From NCBI GenBank assembly GCA_021234155.1, contig JAJEKV010000002.1:27273299-27337298 (forward strand): a stretch of 64,000 nucleotides of DNA, written 5' to 3'. The DNA is from Isoetes taiwanensis (taxonomy: Eukaryota > Streptophyta > Lycopodiopsida > Isoetales > Isoetaceae). Under the pieces are notes generated by a model, which ran no database searches, was not told where the DNA came from, and saw nothing but the letters and a program-made list of their open reading frames with translations. Positions 45,614 to 56,412 of the stretch are shown here, one piece after another (the first letter of the stretch is position 1; each line of letters begins with the position of its first letter). The translations under genes and the position numbers were made by a program.

Positions 45614-48504
45614 CTAGTAATGGTGCCCAGCGTTGCTGGGCATAATTTGGAAACCTGTAAATATTTGGAACCTCTTTGTTCCTCCAATCCAGCTTCCTGC
45701 GAACTCTTTGTTCTCTAACCATGCTTTTTTATCCCTAATCAAGCTTCATGTTTCTTACTTGTCTTTAGTGCTCAAGAAGCTGCAACCTGCCTTTTTTAGC
45801 ACATCACCTTGCCACTTTGTAATGGGACACTCAATAAAGACACTTGTTAGAAGGTGTATATTAGTTTGCTCTTGTTAAGGGAGCCTCTAATATACATCCC
45901 TGGAAAAGGTTGTGCTAGGAACTTTAATGTCTGGCCTTCTTTGTCAAAGGTCCATATTGCAAAAGGTTGTGCTAGGAACTTTAATGTCTGGCCTTCTTTG
46001 TCAAAGGTCCATATTGCAGAATCAACATTACATTGTAATTTATGTATTGTAGTGTTGTATGCTATATCCAATCTCCAAACTCACAATCACCAAAACGTGT
46101 GTTCTTAAGTTACATTTATGTAAAATAACTACCAGGTCCAAAACCAAGCATTGAATTTTGAATTTAAAAAGCCCTTGAGGTTTCTTCCTCATAGGCGACT
46201 TCCCTTCATTGATTTTCTAAACAATTTGAAGTATTCTAATAGATTGTATATTATAGAAGCTATCAATGACCGATAGAAAGCATTCATGCTTGCACAGACC
46301 ATTCATACTTTATGAGAACATTCATGCTTTATTTGTGAATTGTCAAACTAAGTTTTGTAATTGCGTTCTTATTGCGATGGAACGTTAGCAGCTCAAGTAG
46401 GAGGAAACCTATCAAGCTTTCATTTGAAAACTGAGAACACTACAAAGGCGCGAAGATTAACAAAATAATATTAACATAGGAAAATGTTCGTATAGGCACT
46501 GCATCTGGATCGAATGCATTTGCTGGTAATTTACGCATAGCTATAAAATCTATGAAGTCAATGACACATCACTTACACTTAAAACATGCTAGAATATAAT
46601 GATTAAGTCATACACCAATTTCCAATTATCTGGATCGAAGAGCAAGCTGTAATTTTTGTATTGCTTCCCGGCAAACGTCTAGGCTCATAAATTATTTTGC
46701 CACAAAGTGCATGAACACCTTCAGCTACATTATCTGTTCCATTTTGATCCACAAATTTTATATGGCTAAATTGTTCATGCTAGCGTTGAGCACCAGCAAC
46801 GCATGTTGTAAGGATAAGGCCAAGCAATATATTAAATGTACCTTGGTCTCATGTGCTTGGTATATGGACATCCACAAATACCCAAACTTCTATATATTGC
46901 CTAACATGGCAGTCATTTTGAATCTGGAAATCAATAAACTGAAGCTCTTGGAGTGTTCCCATGGTCAAAAAAAGGATTTTGATCTTTGGCTTGGGATTCT
47001 AAAATGCCAATGCATAAGCCTTGCTGTTGAAACATAACCCCATCTCTGAACATAGCAACCCCCTACTAGCTATAACTTCATACCCTAATTCATGCTCAAA
47101 TCACAAGGCATACATATCAACATAACATAAAGAAAAAGCAAGGTAAGAAATGGCCTGATAATATTGTGATGTATAAAAAGTAGAACTCATGATTCAAATG
47201 GATCTACGGAAGATCACAGTAGAACGAAGGCATAACATAAAGAAAAAAGCTAGGATAAGAAATGGCACGAGAATTATTGTGACAAATAAAATAGAACTCA
47301 TGATTCGGATGAATCTATGAATAGATCTACTGAGAACTAAGGAATAATGTAAACTTAAAATATGCTCACCTTGTGTCCAGTTTGATCAATGATTCTTAAA
47401 GAAAAATCATAAAATGAAAACTACAGCCCAATGGAAAGCCATAAATAAGAAAGGCATTGCCTTAGTTGGGGTGTTCATCTTTCATCTTGAGCTCACCGGA
47501 ATGGAGTTCTGCAATGCAAATAGAGAATAATGAGTACGACTTACCTACCAAAGAATCTACTCCTCTAAATTTCAATCATCTTCCAGTTAAGAAATGCATT
47601 TGTCGCTATACACGTTTCTTGCGGATATGCTAGGGATATGCACAATGGTTCTGCTTTTTTATATTATAGGGCCATAAGACATACATCAAGATGGCAAGCA
47701 TGAGCCACATAACCACTGCATGCCATGAGGCATACTGTTTCCGGGGGCACCAAAAAGCTATATGATGAAGCAACACGTGCAAAATATATGTTACTGTTGA
47801 ACCACGGTAGATAGTATGAAAGTTGTTCTCATCTTCCAAGTAAAACTTAAGTTCTTACGCGTTTTTTGCGAGAGGGAATTTCACTACAAGGGCTCTGGTC
47901 ATACCATCTCGTAGTAGAACGCTTGTAGCACCTCCGGATTGAGATATGGCCTTGCAACCACGATTTGTATGCGGCCCACAAGGCAACCTTACGTGGTGGC
48001 CATTGGAATCATAAACTCTATGCCATCAAGCTTTAATGGTCCAGCAATACCAACAGGAATTTGCACATGCCCAATAACCATTTCACGGCATTGCCCCAAA
48101 GCCAGGATGCATAATCAAATCGATATCGAAATGCTTTTCGGTGACACGCCGGTCAACAACTCAACGACCCTCTTCCTCCACCTTTGCTGCTCTTACACAA
48201 TCACCCAGTTCAGCCTCTAAGGAATATGAAGGAATTTGATTTGTACTTAACTGCACAGGCTAGATCTTCGTCACTATTTTCGCCCAATTTTTTCCCTTGG
48301 GCACCGTGGCTGCCGTGGCCGCCATAGCCACAAAAAACTAACAGAACCCTAATACGTCCAAACCCTTTTTTTTTTTCTTTTTTTAAGCTAACTAAAAAGG
48401 CTTTTAACGTGACATCATCTACACCATTGGGTAGATTAATCCGGACCGCCCAATTTAGGGCGCGATGCACTACGCACTTACGGTATAACATTATAATATA
48501 AAGA
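45614..48504 (-). mobile_element. Helitron on the minus strand (2,891 bp), both ends seen
   Basis: The 3' end is CTAG (45,614-45,617), then TAATGGT, then hairpin GCCCAGC-GTT-GCTGGGC (45,625-45,641). Read on the minus strand it is almost identical to the end of the 36,888 Helitron. The 5' end on the minus strand is TCTTTATATTATAATGTTAT at 48,504, matching TCTTATATTATAATGTTATT of that Helitron. Flanks are A (45,613) and T (48,505). It is non-autonomous. The interior has only unassigned frames, including a 19-residue in-frame tandem repeat (minus, 45,904-46,017) and a tandem repeat of about 112 bp near 47,117-47,338. Confidence 0.8.
45904..46017 (-). repeat. 57-bp tandem repeat encoding a duplicated 19-residue segment
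   Basis: Units 45,904-45,960 and 45,961-46,017 are identical. On the minus strand they keep one open frame (46,071-45,847) reading AIWTFDKEGQTLKFLAQPF twice. The sequence looks like a real protein exon, possibly captured by the Helitron, but I cannot name the source gene. Confidence 0.75.
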
Positions 48505-49631
48505 TGGTAATTATGTAAGCTATATGCTTTGCATATATAGTTCCCTTGTTATTCCTTCCCTCCCATAGCGTAACAGATCAAAGGAAGAGATGTCAGGCAA
48601 TTTGCAGGGGTGAAGCAATCAACATCCTCAACACTCTTCGGGCAACAAGAGGACTTGACGTATGAGACGTCGATGGAGTCGAAGAAACAATATCGGATAC
48701 ATAGTCGTCCTTTAGCTGCCAAGACAAAGAGTTCAAGATGAAAGATTTTTTTTCAACGGCGCCACCTTCAGGCTTTTGAAAAGCGGCATGGAAGATTTCA
48801 AGTGATCAACTACACCATCAAAGCCACCAGCAATGAGAGGCTTCTAACGAACAAAGTCAACCTCTACATAAAGAGGAGCCAACGTCAAGGAGACTAAAGT
48901 ATCGAGCGACTCGGAAGAACGTCACCTTGCTACTTCAAGCAGAAAACGAGTGGATAAGCTTCTAGCAAGCTCAAGGATCTAAGGCCATGGGGCCTAGTAG
49001 GTTCAATGTATAGACGGTAACATCTGTATTGGGATTAGAAGGCATTTCCAGATATTCTCGCTGAAAGGATTGCCCCAATATTGAGCTAAGCGTCAAGGAT
49101 TGGGAAGGAAATGCATAGGAGTAACTATAATTATACACGATTGTTAACAGACGTCCAACATATTGAAACCACTTGGTGAGATTGATCACCTCGCTAAGAA
49201 GGAATCATTACTAGGATAATTGTTGACCATGTATAAATCTAGTACCTCCAAAAGAATAATCCAACCGAAAGAAAAGAAGTAATCTAACAAGTCCGGCCAA
49301 CTTGTTACGATGGCATCAATTCGATTGGTAGGAATATTCCAAGAGTTTAAATAGCTAAGAAAGGGGGAATCTCTAGAATATAAAAGGATAGTACATGCAA
49401 TGTACATCTAAAATAAGACTAATTCTTGTGTATGATAATTAAAACCTTGTCTATGTAACAATAAGTCTAAATCAGGGTTATTGTTTAAATAATCACGATC
49501 TAAAAGTCGTTAAATATTGCAAAGCTTAGAGTGAATATAATTGTACTATCGGAAGTAATGTATCCGATACTATGATAATGTTAATTCATAAATATTACCT
49601 TAGGGTAATTATGTTAATCGCATGCATTAAA
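48505..49631. other. Interior of the LTR element, no recognisable coding
   Basis: Resumes the composition seen at 44-45 kb (short, stop-broken coding-like stretches to about 48,970), then AT-rich sequence. No pol motifs. Confidence 0.5.
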
Positions 49632-50178
49632 TGTAACGTTCCTAACCGACATGCCCTTAACCAACTGGGCAAAACCGTCTAGACGTTTATGAGTAGTCGG
49701 TTCTACCCATTTATGCCGGTGTCTCGGGAATGCCCCACAGGCACATTCAAGGATCGAATACTCGAGCGGTCTACCATGGGCCCGTTACAGTCTCTTCCAC
49801 TAGAACTATGCTTGTCCTCGAGCATCCAAGACTATACCATGTCACAATGATTACCAAGTCTTTGCAAATTACCCATGCATATAGGCACCCATGGAGACTC
49901 GAACTCAAGACCTATGGATGCTATACCATGTCACAATGATTACCAAGTCTTTGCAAATTACCCATGCATATAGGCACCCATGGAGACTCGAACTCAAGAC
50001 ACGTGCATCGATACCAACCTTCCAACGTTCCTAACCGACATGTCCTTAACCAACTGGGCAAAACCGTCTAGACGTTTATGAGTAGTCGCTTCTACCCATT
50101 TATGCCGGTGTCTCGGGAATGCCCCACATGCACATTCAAGGATCGAATACTCGAGCGGTCTACCATGGGCCCGTTACA
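49632..50178. mobile_element. TRIM-like mini LTR element (547 bp)
   Basis: Direct terminal repeats of about 155 bp at 49,632-49,789 and about 50,022-50,178. The left copy begins TGTAACGTTCC, and both end CCATGGGCCCGTTACA. A perfect 5-bp target duplication TTAAA lies at 49,627-49,631 and 50,179-50,183. The interior is about 230 bp, includes an 89-bp tandem duplication (49,832-49,920 and 49,921-50,000) and has no coding capacity or clear primer site. The first bases of the second repeat are altered. It is inserted inside the larger LTR element. Confidence 0.85.
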
Positions 50179-51019
50179 TTAAAGGAGCCAGCAGAGATCA
50201 TGCAAGTTTCAAGTTAATCTACGCATGCAGCCTATGCTAGGTATGGGTTGCATGCGTATTTACCGATGATGGGACCACCACAGTGATCTCTAGGACGTGG
50301 TGTAATGTCAATGTAGGCATGACCACGGTTCCGCTTGGATGAGTGGAATGTAGATTAAAAAGTCTACTTCCGTCCCACGGAAGTAGACGACCTCGAGAGA
50401 TAAGAGGTCATTCAGGAATGCATTGATAGGAAAGCACCTCTAGTCAATGCCTACGGGAAGGACCCTATCCTCCACGTCTCAGGCAACTAAAGGTGTAGGC
50501 ATAAGCGGCATATAGGCATTATAGGGCGCTGTCTCCACGACCACGATGGAAGAAGCATCCTCTTCCTACGCTGGGAGATTAGTAATCAAATAGTCTTTTG
50601 AGACAAAAGGAATTGTCATGATGACAAAACCTTGTGGTTTAGAATCGTTCTAACTAAGTAGGTAACCCATAACTATATTGAAATAAATGATAACATAATA
50701 TGTGCATCCATCTTAGATGGTTATATATGTCAGCTAAGGCTAGTAAATTAATGCGCTAAGTAAGAAGCGTGTAACCTCTTAAGGGGAGAGAATAGATATG
50801 ACGTTGTGTACAACGTCACTGAAGGGGTGCAGGACCATTTTCTTTTCGAAGAAAGTGGGAGGGCTCAATCTTATGATTGAATGTACTTGCACCGAATTGT
50901 CATGTAAATAGATGGGGTGGTTCCCTTATAACCAACTTTACATTAATATTCTAGTGTGGTGTGAATCCAGGAGGCCAATGAAAACGAAGAACTGGCGGGG
51001 AGTCGCATCACGAGCACTT
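50179..51019. other. Interior of the LTR element
   Basis: No recognisable coding. It ends with ACGAGCACTT (51,010-51,019), the left copy of the target duplication of the LINE that follows. Confidence 0.5.
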
Positions 51020-51642
51020 ATACTTTGGGAGTCGCATCCCAAAGTAGTAGTTTTGTGGTGGCAAGTGATCCATAGATGCCTCAGAGTCAACAGGTTGGTC
51101 CATAAAATGGATAATCGGATTTCAGAGCTCTGTCCTTTATGCCTGCAAAGGGTTGAGAGTATTGAGCATTGTTTTTTCTTGTGTGAGCGGATTCGGCAGG
51201 CATGGTCTTGGTTGTTGACCCTATTTGGCATGTCTCGATCTAGCCAGCAAATTTTGCTCGCTATCTATCCCGATGCTTGGCCCAAACTACAGAAACGAGC
51301 TTTTCATCTTGCATGTGGCTGGCTTTTATGGTCAATCTGGAAGAGAAGGAGGTTGTTTATCTTTAAGGGCGTAGATACTGCAGATGAGATTGTTCTTCAG
51401 TGGGCACAAAATAAAATTGTTATGGCTTACAATTGTTCTTCTCTTGATCAAGAGAAGAAAATACTGATCAGGCATACTTACCTACAGATTCATTCTTTTG
51501 CATTTGCAGGTGGTTGTGCTCAGTTGGATCGGTTTGTCCACTGGGGTTATAATCCTGTCTTTGCATTTCATGGTGCTCTAGTTCTTACTTGGTGAATAAA
51601 GCTTGTCGTCCTTCAAAAAAAAAAAAAAAAAAAAAAAAAAAA
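51020..51642 (+). mobile_element. 5'-truncated L1-type LINE with poly(A)
   Basis: The C-terminal end of a plant L1 polyprotein is open to 51,595. It has LWESHPKVVVLWWQVIHRC and CPLCLQRVESIEHCFFLCE with the zf-RVT zinc-binding pattern (CPLC...EHxFFxC), then AWSWLLTLFG, WLLWSIWKRRRLFIF and a tail ending LVLTW. A 28-base poly(A) (51,615-51,642) follows a short 3' UTR. ACGAGCACTT occurs directly before (51,010-51,019) and at the end (51,642-51,651), a target-site duplication. The open frame continues upstream into host sequence by chance (from 50,912). It is recent: long poly(A) and no stops. Confidence 0.85.
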
Positions 51643-52093
51643 CGAGCACTTGTATAGATAGTTCTAGAGTAGTTATGATTTCTACCATTTAAACTAATCG
51701 CTTAAATCTTGTGTGAGATAGTAAGTATGTAATTATAGATATTGTAAAATTAATGCAGGATTTCAAGGTGCAAAGACTTGCAACACAAATTTTGTTATAA
51801 CGTGTTGCAAGGGATGAAGAGTACCTTGGAAGTGTAAAATTTTGTATGAAATTGATAAACTTTGATAAACTTAAATGTTGTATTAAGTAAGGTTAGTAAT
51901 TACCTTACGTTGATTAAGTTATGAAGTGATAAGTTAATTGGATAATGAAATAGTACAGTAATGTCTTAAACATTACCTTAGAGTAATTCTAATAATTGTG
52001 TAACTATAATAATTGTTGCATGCATCAAGTTGGTTGCAGGACAGGAAGATCCCAAGGTGGGGAGAACCTCGATGCTGCGGACAACATCATTTT
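51643..52093. other. 3' interior of the LTR element
   Basis: AT-rich, non-coding sequence between the LINE insertion and the polypurine tract. Confidence 0.5.
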
Positions 52094-52106
52094 AAGGTGG
52101 GGAGAA
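52094..52106 (+). promoter_or_regulatory. Polypurine tract
   Basis: AAGGTGGGGAGAA directly before the 3' LTR, the expected plus-strand priming site. A near-copy (CAAGGTGGGGAGAACC) lies at about 52,053-52,068. Confidence 0.85.
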
Positions 52107-53647
52107 TGTAACGTTCCAGCATAACATACGATATGAATACGTATATTATACTGACACGTCACTAGTACATGTCGACTCAGACGACATGTACGGCGGCGAA
52201 AGAAAGGGTAGTACCCTAGGGTACGATCTTGTGAACCATTATATTGCACATGTTAAAGCAACATGTGAATATAATCCCTTTTTGCCATGTGGCAATGACC
52301 CATTGACCAAAAAGGGACCAGCCCTAAATGCGTGGAGATAAAGGGGCATGAACCCTAAAAGGGAAACCCTTTGGTTTTCAGCCCACGAGTCTCGGATTAG
52401 CAGCGAGAGGGGCGCATTTCTGCTGAGCGGGCGGCGAAGTCGGTTTTCCTAGGTTGCGGCTTCGATCCAAGATCGGCGGACCGAGATCGGCATGGGCGCT
52501 TTCGGGGGAGTGGGAACCGCCAAGATGCGGGTGAGCAGTTGATTCGATAGGTAGATCCGAGTTATCAGGCCTCTTTCAGTAGGTTTAGTATTCATTCTTA
52601 GCTATAGGCGACCCCTACAGCCTAAGAATGATAGACACTAACAAAGGAACCTAACCATGTATGATTAGGTAGATTATAATAGATGTATTCTAATATTTTC
52701 AGTTCTGTTGTGATGATGTTTTGACATTCTATGCGCCACTCTTGTGTATTGGGAAGGGGGTAGAGACCCAGAGCCCAAGTAGTTGTATGATCATAGTTTT
52801 AGCCCATTAATTCCCAATTAATGCGGCTGTGCATAAGAAGAGCCTTTGGTTGTGGGTGGCGGAGCTAGACCGGCTGACAAGAAAGGGCTTGTCTGATCAC
52901 AGTTAATCCCTCTGGTGCGTAGCGACGGCCGGGGAACGTTGTGGGCTAGGCCTAATACCCTGGCACTGCATGCGGGCAGGGTATGGGCTCAACACCTCTT
53001 GGGTGATGCGTCATTTTCGTATACGAGCAGTGGCTCTCTAGCTCGCCTGTGATTGGCATGAACCTTCTGGAGGAGAGTGATCTCCTCCTGCCTCATCGGG
53101 AGCTGGGGAGATGCAACCCAGTAGTAGCCCCTTTGGCTATGAACCCGGCAGGCTACGGTCAGGCTCCAATACTTTTCAGCCTATCTGCAAAGTATGCACA
53201 GGAGGGGCGGATGGAGTGGACTACCCAACGACCATGTTTCTATGCCAGCCAAATCCATTTGCCATAAATTCTGTCTGCATTGTTATCCGGAGACCCAAGC
53301 CGTCAGTCTTTCCCCAAGAGTCTGAGCCTGGGTAGGATTTCCCCATATTATGTTGATGTACTGATGTGTTGTTGCAGCTACTGTGATATGGTGGACCACC
53401 CTTCGAGGTGGGTATGTTATTGTTGATTGATGCCATGTGCTCATGTGTGTTTACGCTTCCACAGCTAGATCGATCCCGAGGGAGACGGGATGAATGACAC
53501 GTCCATTCTTCCCCGTCGGGTTCTTGGCCACCAGCAAGAGCCCGATGTTAGGTGGACAGCCTCATGTCAGCGAGCAGATGCTGGTTTGATGGATGATCTC
53601 CAGTTTGTATACGATCGGGGCATCATATAGGAGCTGGGGCCGTCACA
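52107..53647 (+). repeat. 3' LTR (1,541 bp), uninterrupted
   Basis: TGTAACGTTCCAGC...GGGGCCGTCACA, followed by the target duplication CAGGC (53,648-53,652). It carries the Helitron empty site at 53,257/53,258. Compared with the 5' LTR there are scattered substitutions and small indels (for example around 52,190 and 52,400-52,520), so the copies have been diverging for some time. Confidence 0.93.
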
Positions 53648-53863
53648 CAGGCCGCTCAAACAGATGTCACACAAATGTACTGCAAACACATGTCAAATTT
53701 AGAGGCAGCAAAGCAATCATACCTGTCAAGCATCTCCATGCTACTGAAACACATTCAACACGACATTTAGAACAGAAACAAACCTATTATTTCCACAATA
53801 TAAAACCAGAAGGAGTTCTCTCAAGCCCATACACAAAAACAGAAACAAGAACATGTGAACACA

Positions 53864-55184
53864 TCAGTTCATAGTGCAGCCACTCTGTGCATGCCTAATA
53901 AGTTCATCTAGTTGCCGTATTTTTTGCACAAGCAAGACCTTGGCAAGGCTCATATGAGAGCGCAAGATGTGCAACTCAGAAACGGGCACCCCCAACTGAT
54001 CCCACTCCACAACAGATATAGCATTCTGAATTGAGGCATAAAACCCGTTAAGCTGCCGCCTGAGCAAGCGCAAGGACGCCGCAATCCTATGCGCCTCAGT
54101 TCCAACCTGGATAATGCTATTAACAAACTCTTGAGCACAAAACACTGCCCCAGGCTCAGCCGAGAACACAACAGGGTCTGGATGGGATGCCTCTACAGCA
54201 GAAGAAATAAAAGAGTCAGGCAAAGACACTGCAGGTTGCTCCACGCCAGCAACTGGTTCCCCATCAGTCTCCATATTCCCTGCAACTAAAAACAAAGAAA
54301 GCCATGAAAACAAAACCCAACTGTACAATGTAGAGGCAACCAAGATCATCACCCAACAACCATGGTGCAATCGCCCTTGTGCACAGGGATGAAATCCACA
54401 CCAGGCTCAAGAATGACAACATCGTCACTGTCTCGACTATAAGAATCATCATAAATATCCTCAAAGTTATTATCTTGTTCATCAATAGGAATGGCATCAT
54501 CCCAATACCGCCTCCTCCCAGGCCCATTGCGCTCCACAGGCACAAAGCCTGCTGGCAGCCCAAACAAAATTGTCCTCATATCCGATGGCATGCACTGAGA
54601 AGGATTCAGCAGCACCCTCCATGCAGCCCGGACACGGTGCTCATTAATATGGGCAGTATTGGAAGGGATAATCCAAGAACTGGACAATGTAAATTTTCTA
54701 GAACGAATCATTCTGGCCAGTGTAAACAACAAGCTAGCAGTCAATCTACGGTTCCCATGATAGTTAACAAAATGGACAGCTCGATTCATCAAGTTTTTGT
54801 TATAAAAAACAACTAAGTTTTTGGTATCACCGGCTCCCCATCTCAAATACAAATCTTTACCTTTCTCGATGGCAGCCTCACTCACATTATGAAGATGGCA
54901 GACATAATGAACCTTTTCCACATCCTTCATACAATACCCAATCATACCCTCAACACAATGAAGACGAGTGTTCTTCAAGGCTTTACACAACAAGATCACA
55001 CCAGGAGGCTTACAAACCCAATTAAAATCTTTTTTTTTATGGCATCATTCATGGTCCTAGGGCTTTTAAACCGGGCTCTAAAAATAGCCTGACAATGCAA
55101 ATGATCTACAGTAGCACCACGTTCCATGGCCACAGCTCCAGCAACACACCTCCGATTGCAAAATCCCACAAGACCATCATAAAA
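53864..55184 (-). pseudogene. HUH endonuclease (Rep, Replitron-like), main part
   Basis: Reading from 55,184 down: YDGLVGFCNRRCVAGAVAM, then ERGATVDHLHCQAIFRAR with the HUH motif HLH (about 55,090-55,107). The frame breaks in a run of nine A (complement of 55,030-55,038). It then continues DFNWVCKPPGVILLCKALKN and GMIGYCMKDVEKVHY (54,922-54,939 codes GYCMKD, the Tyr/Lys motif), then HNVSEAAIEKG, NLMNRAVHF, ARMIRSRKF, SSSWIIP and DMRTILFGLP. A 73-bp intron (54,352-54,280, GT-AG) joins to a last exon reading NMETDGEPVAG to the stop at 53,864. HUH enzymes nick and join single-stranded DNA for rolling-circle transposition. No helicase domain is seen, as in Replitrons and unlike Helitrons. Disabled by the A-run frameshift and a CACTA insertion. 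Confidence 0.75.
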
Positions 55185-55756
55185 CACTACAAGGGAGGGT
55201 GCCAATATCGTCAAGTATAACGTCAAAATTGTTGACACAAATAGGACCTGTTGAACTCCAAATATTGTCACATTCTTGACACTATATTGACGCGATCATT
55301 TGCCACAAAGTTGTCACCCGAGCGTCAACTATTATGACAAGATTGTGACACACTCAAATGTCACAAATTTGACACAAAGGCAATTTTTAACACAATAGCA
55401 ACAACATTGCAACAATTTTGTGTCAAGACACCATCTATATTTCAAAGATATTATAACCAACGTATTAGTAGTATATTATCAAGTGCTTTGGCAACACTAT
55501 AACAATGTTGTTACAAGCTTGTATATCTAATCAATTGAAAAAAAATGTTTGTGACAAAAGTGTCTCAAACTTTGCATCAACTATTGCATCAAATTGTGTC
55601 AATCAAGTGTCTGTTGTAGCACCAAGATAAACAACATAAATTATGATAAGAAAATAATAGTGTCAAACTTTGCAACTCCCTTGAAACCATATTGTGCTTG
55701 AATATTATACTCAAGATTGCCTTTCTTTGATTTTAAAATTATAAGTCGCAAGACAA

Positions 55757-56412
55757 TTAAAAGATAGAGAATGAGAATGAGAATGAGAATGATATTTTAT
55801 CGTCCACTGAGGCCAATCGGCCTATGGGACCCATAAGGGCCTTGACAAACTTATTCTTGTCCGGGTTAAAAACCCACCCGGCGGGTTTTCGAGGGAAAAC
55901 CGCGGCGCATAAGAATGTTGTCAAACTGTACAAATATACATCAATGTATATATACATGTCAAGTGTGTGCTCGAGGACATAGCTGATCTCGCATGTCCAT
56001 AACCTCCTCAAGGTATGATCCCAAAGACCCGCACGGATCTTTGTGCTCAATGTCACATGTAATGGCCGCGGGCCCGCCAACTTCGGCATAATAGCGTCCG
56101 AATTTGATCATATGTTGGGCAACTTTGAAGGGTATGAGATTCATCCTCAATGACTCCCATTTGGCAGCATTGACAGAGCCTGTCCTGGCGTGGCTCACCA
56201 ATCCATCTGCCCGTCTCAATTCGAAAATGATGTGCCCCGGTGCGAATGGAGGCAATGAGTCTGCGCCTTTTCATGGGCAAGTGGGTACGCAGGTAGCATT
56301 GCGGGCCTCGTTCCAATGTGGGATTTATGTGGCGCTGGTAGTGTGCTGTCTTGACATGTTCAAGGGCATTGGCATCCCTAGAAGAAGTCGAACAGTTTCA
56401 TATATAGATTAA
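55757..56412 (-). mobile_element. LINE family A 3' end inside the CACTA element
   Basis: The minus strand reads DANALEHVKTAHYQRHINPT, RTHLPMKRRRLIASIRTGAH, RIETGRW and RLCQCCQMGVIEDESHTLQ, with the same CCHC finger as the 5.3-kb copy. The tail follows: TTTTCCCTCGAAAACCCG, then CCGGGTGGGTTTTTAACCC, the GGCCGATTGGCC palindrome, GTGGACGATAAAATA and (TCATTC)n ending at about 55,770. It is more intact than the other copy over the finger region (one open frame 56,316-56,053). 5'-truncated. Confidence 0.85.

Larger units (their letters stand above)
35752..53647 (+). mobile_element. LTR retrotransposon encoding a histone H3-like protein (no pol)
   Basis: A complete element by structure: 5' LTR 35,752-40,387 (interrupted by a Helitron), primer-binding site TGGTATCAGAGC from 40,389, polypurine tract 52,094-52,106, 3' LTR 52,107-53,647, and the 5-bp target duplication CAGGC at 35,747-35,751 and 53,648-53,652. 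LTRs are 1,541 bp (3') and 1,526 bp (5', Helitron removed), begin TGTAACG and end CGTCACA. The 11.7-kb interior encodes a histone H3-like ORF (41,305-42,441), an acidic ORF (42,961-43,707) and a small ORF (43,748-43,954). No protease, integrase, RT or RNase H could be read in any frame, so it must depend on another element's enzymes. It hosts later insertions at 36,888, 45,026/45,614, 49,632 and 51,020. LTR substitutions and indels show it is not brand new. Confidence 0.93.

Noticed and set aside
50912-51019. N-terminal 36 codons of the open frame ending in the LINE
   Set aside because: This part is LTR-element sequence upstream of the LINE target duplication, open by chance.
43955-52093. Gypsy or copia pol genes in the LTR element
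   Set aside because: No YxDD, DDE, HHCC or protease motif could be read in any frame; the only RT-related text is the zf-RVT of an inserted LINE.
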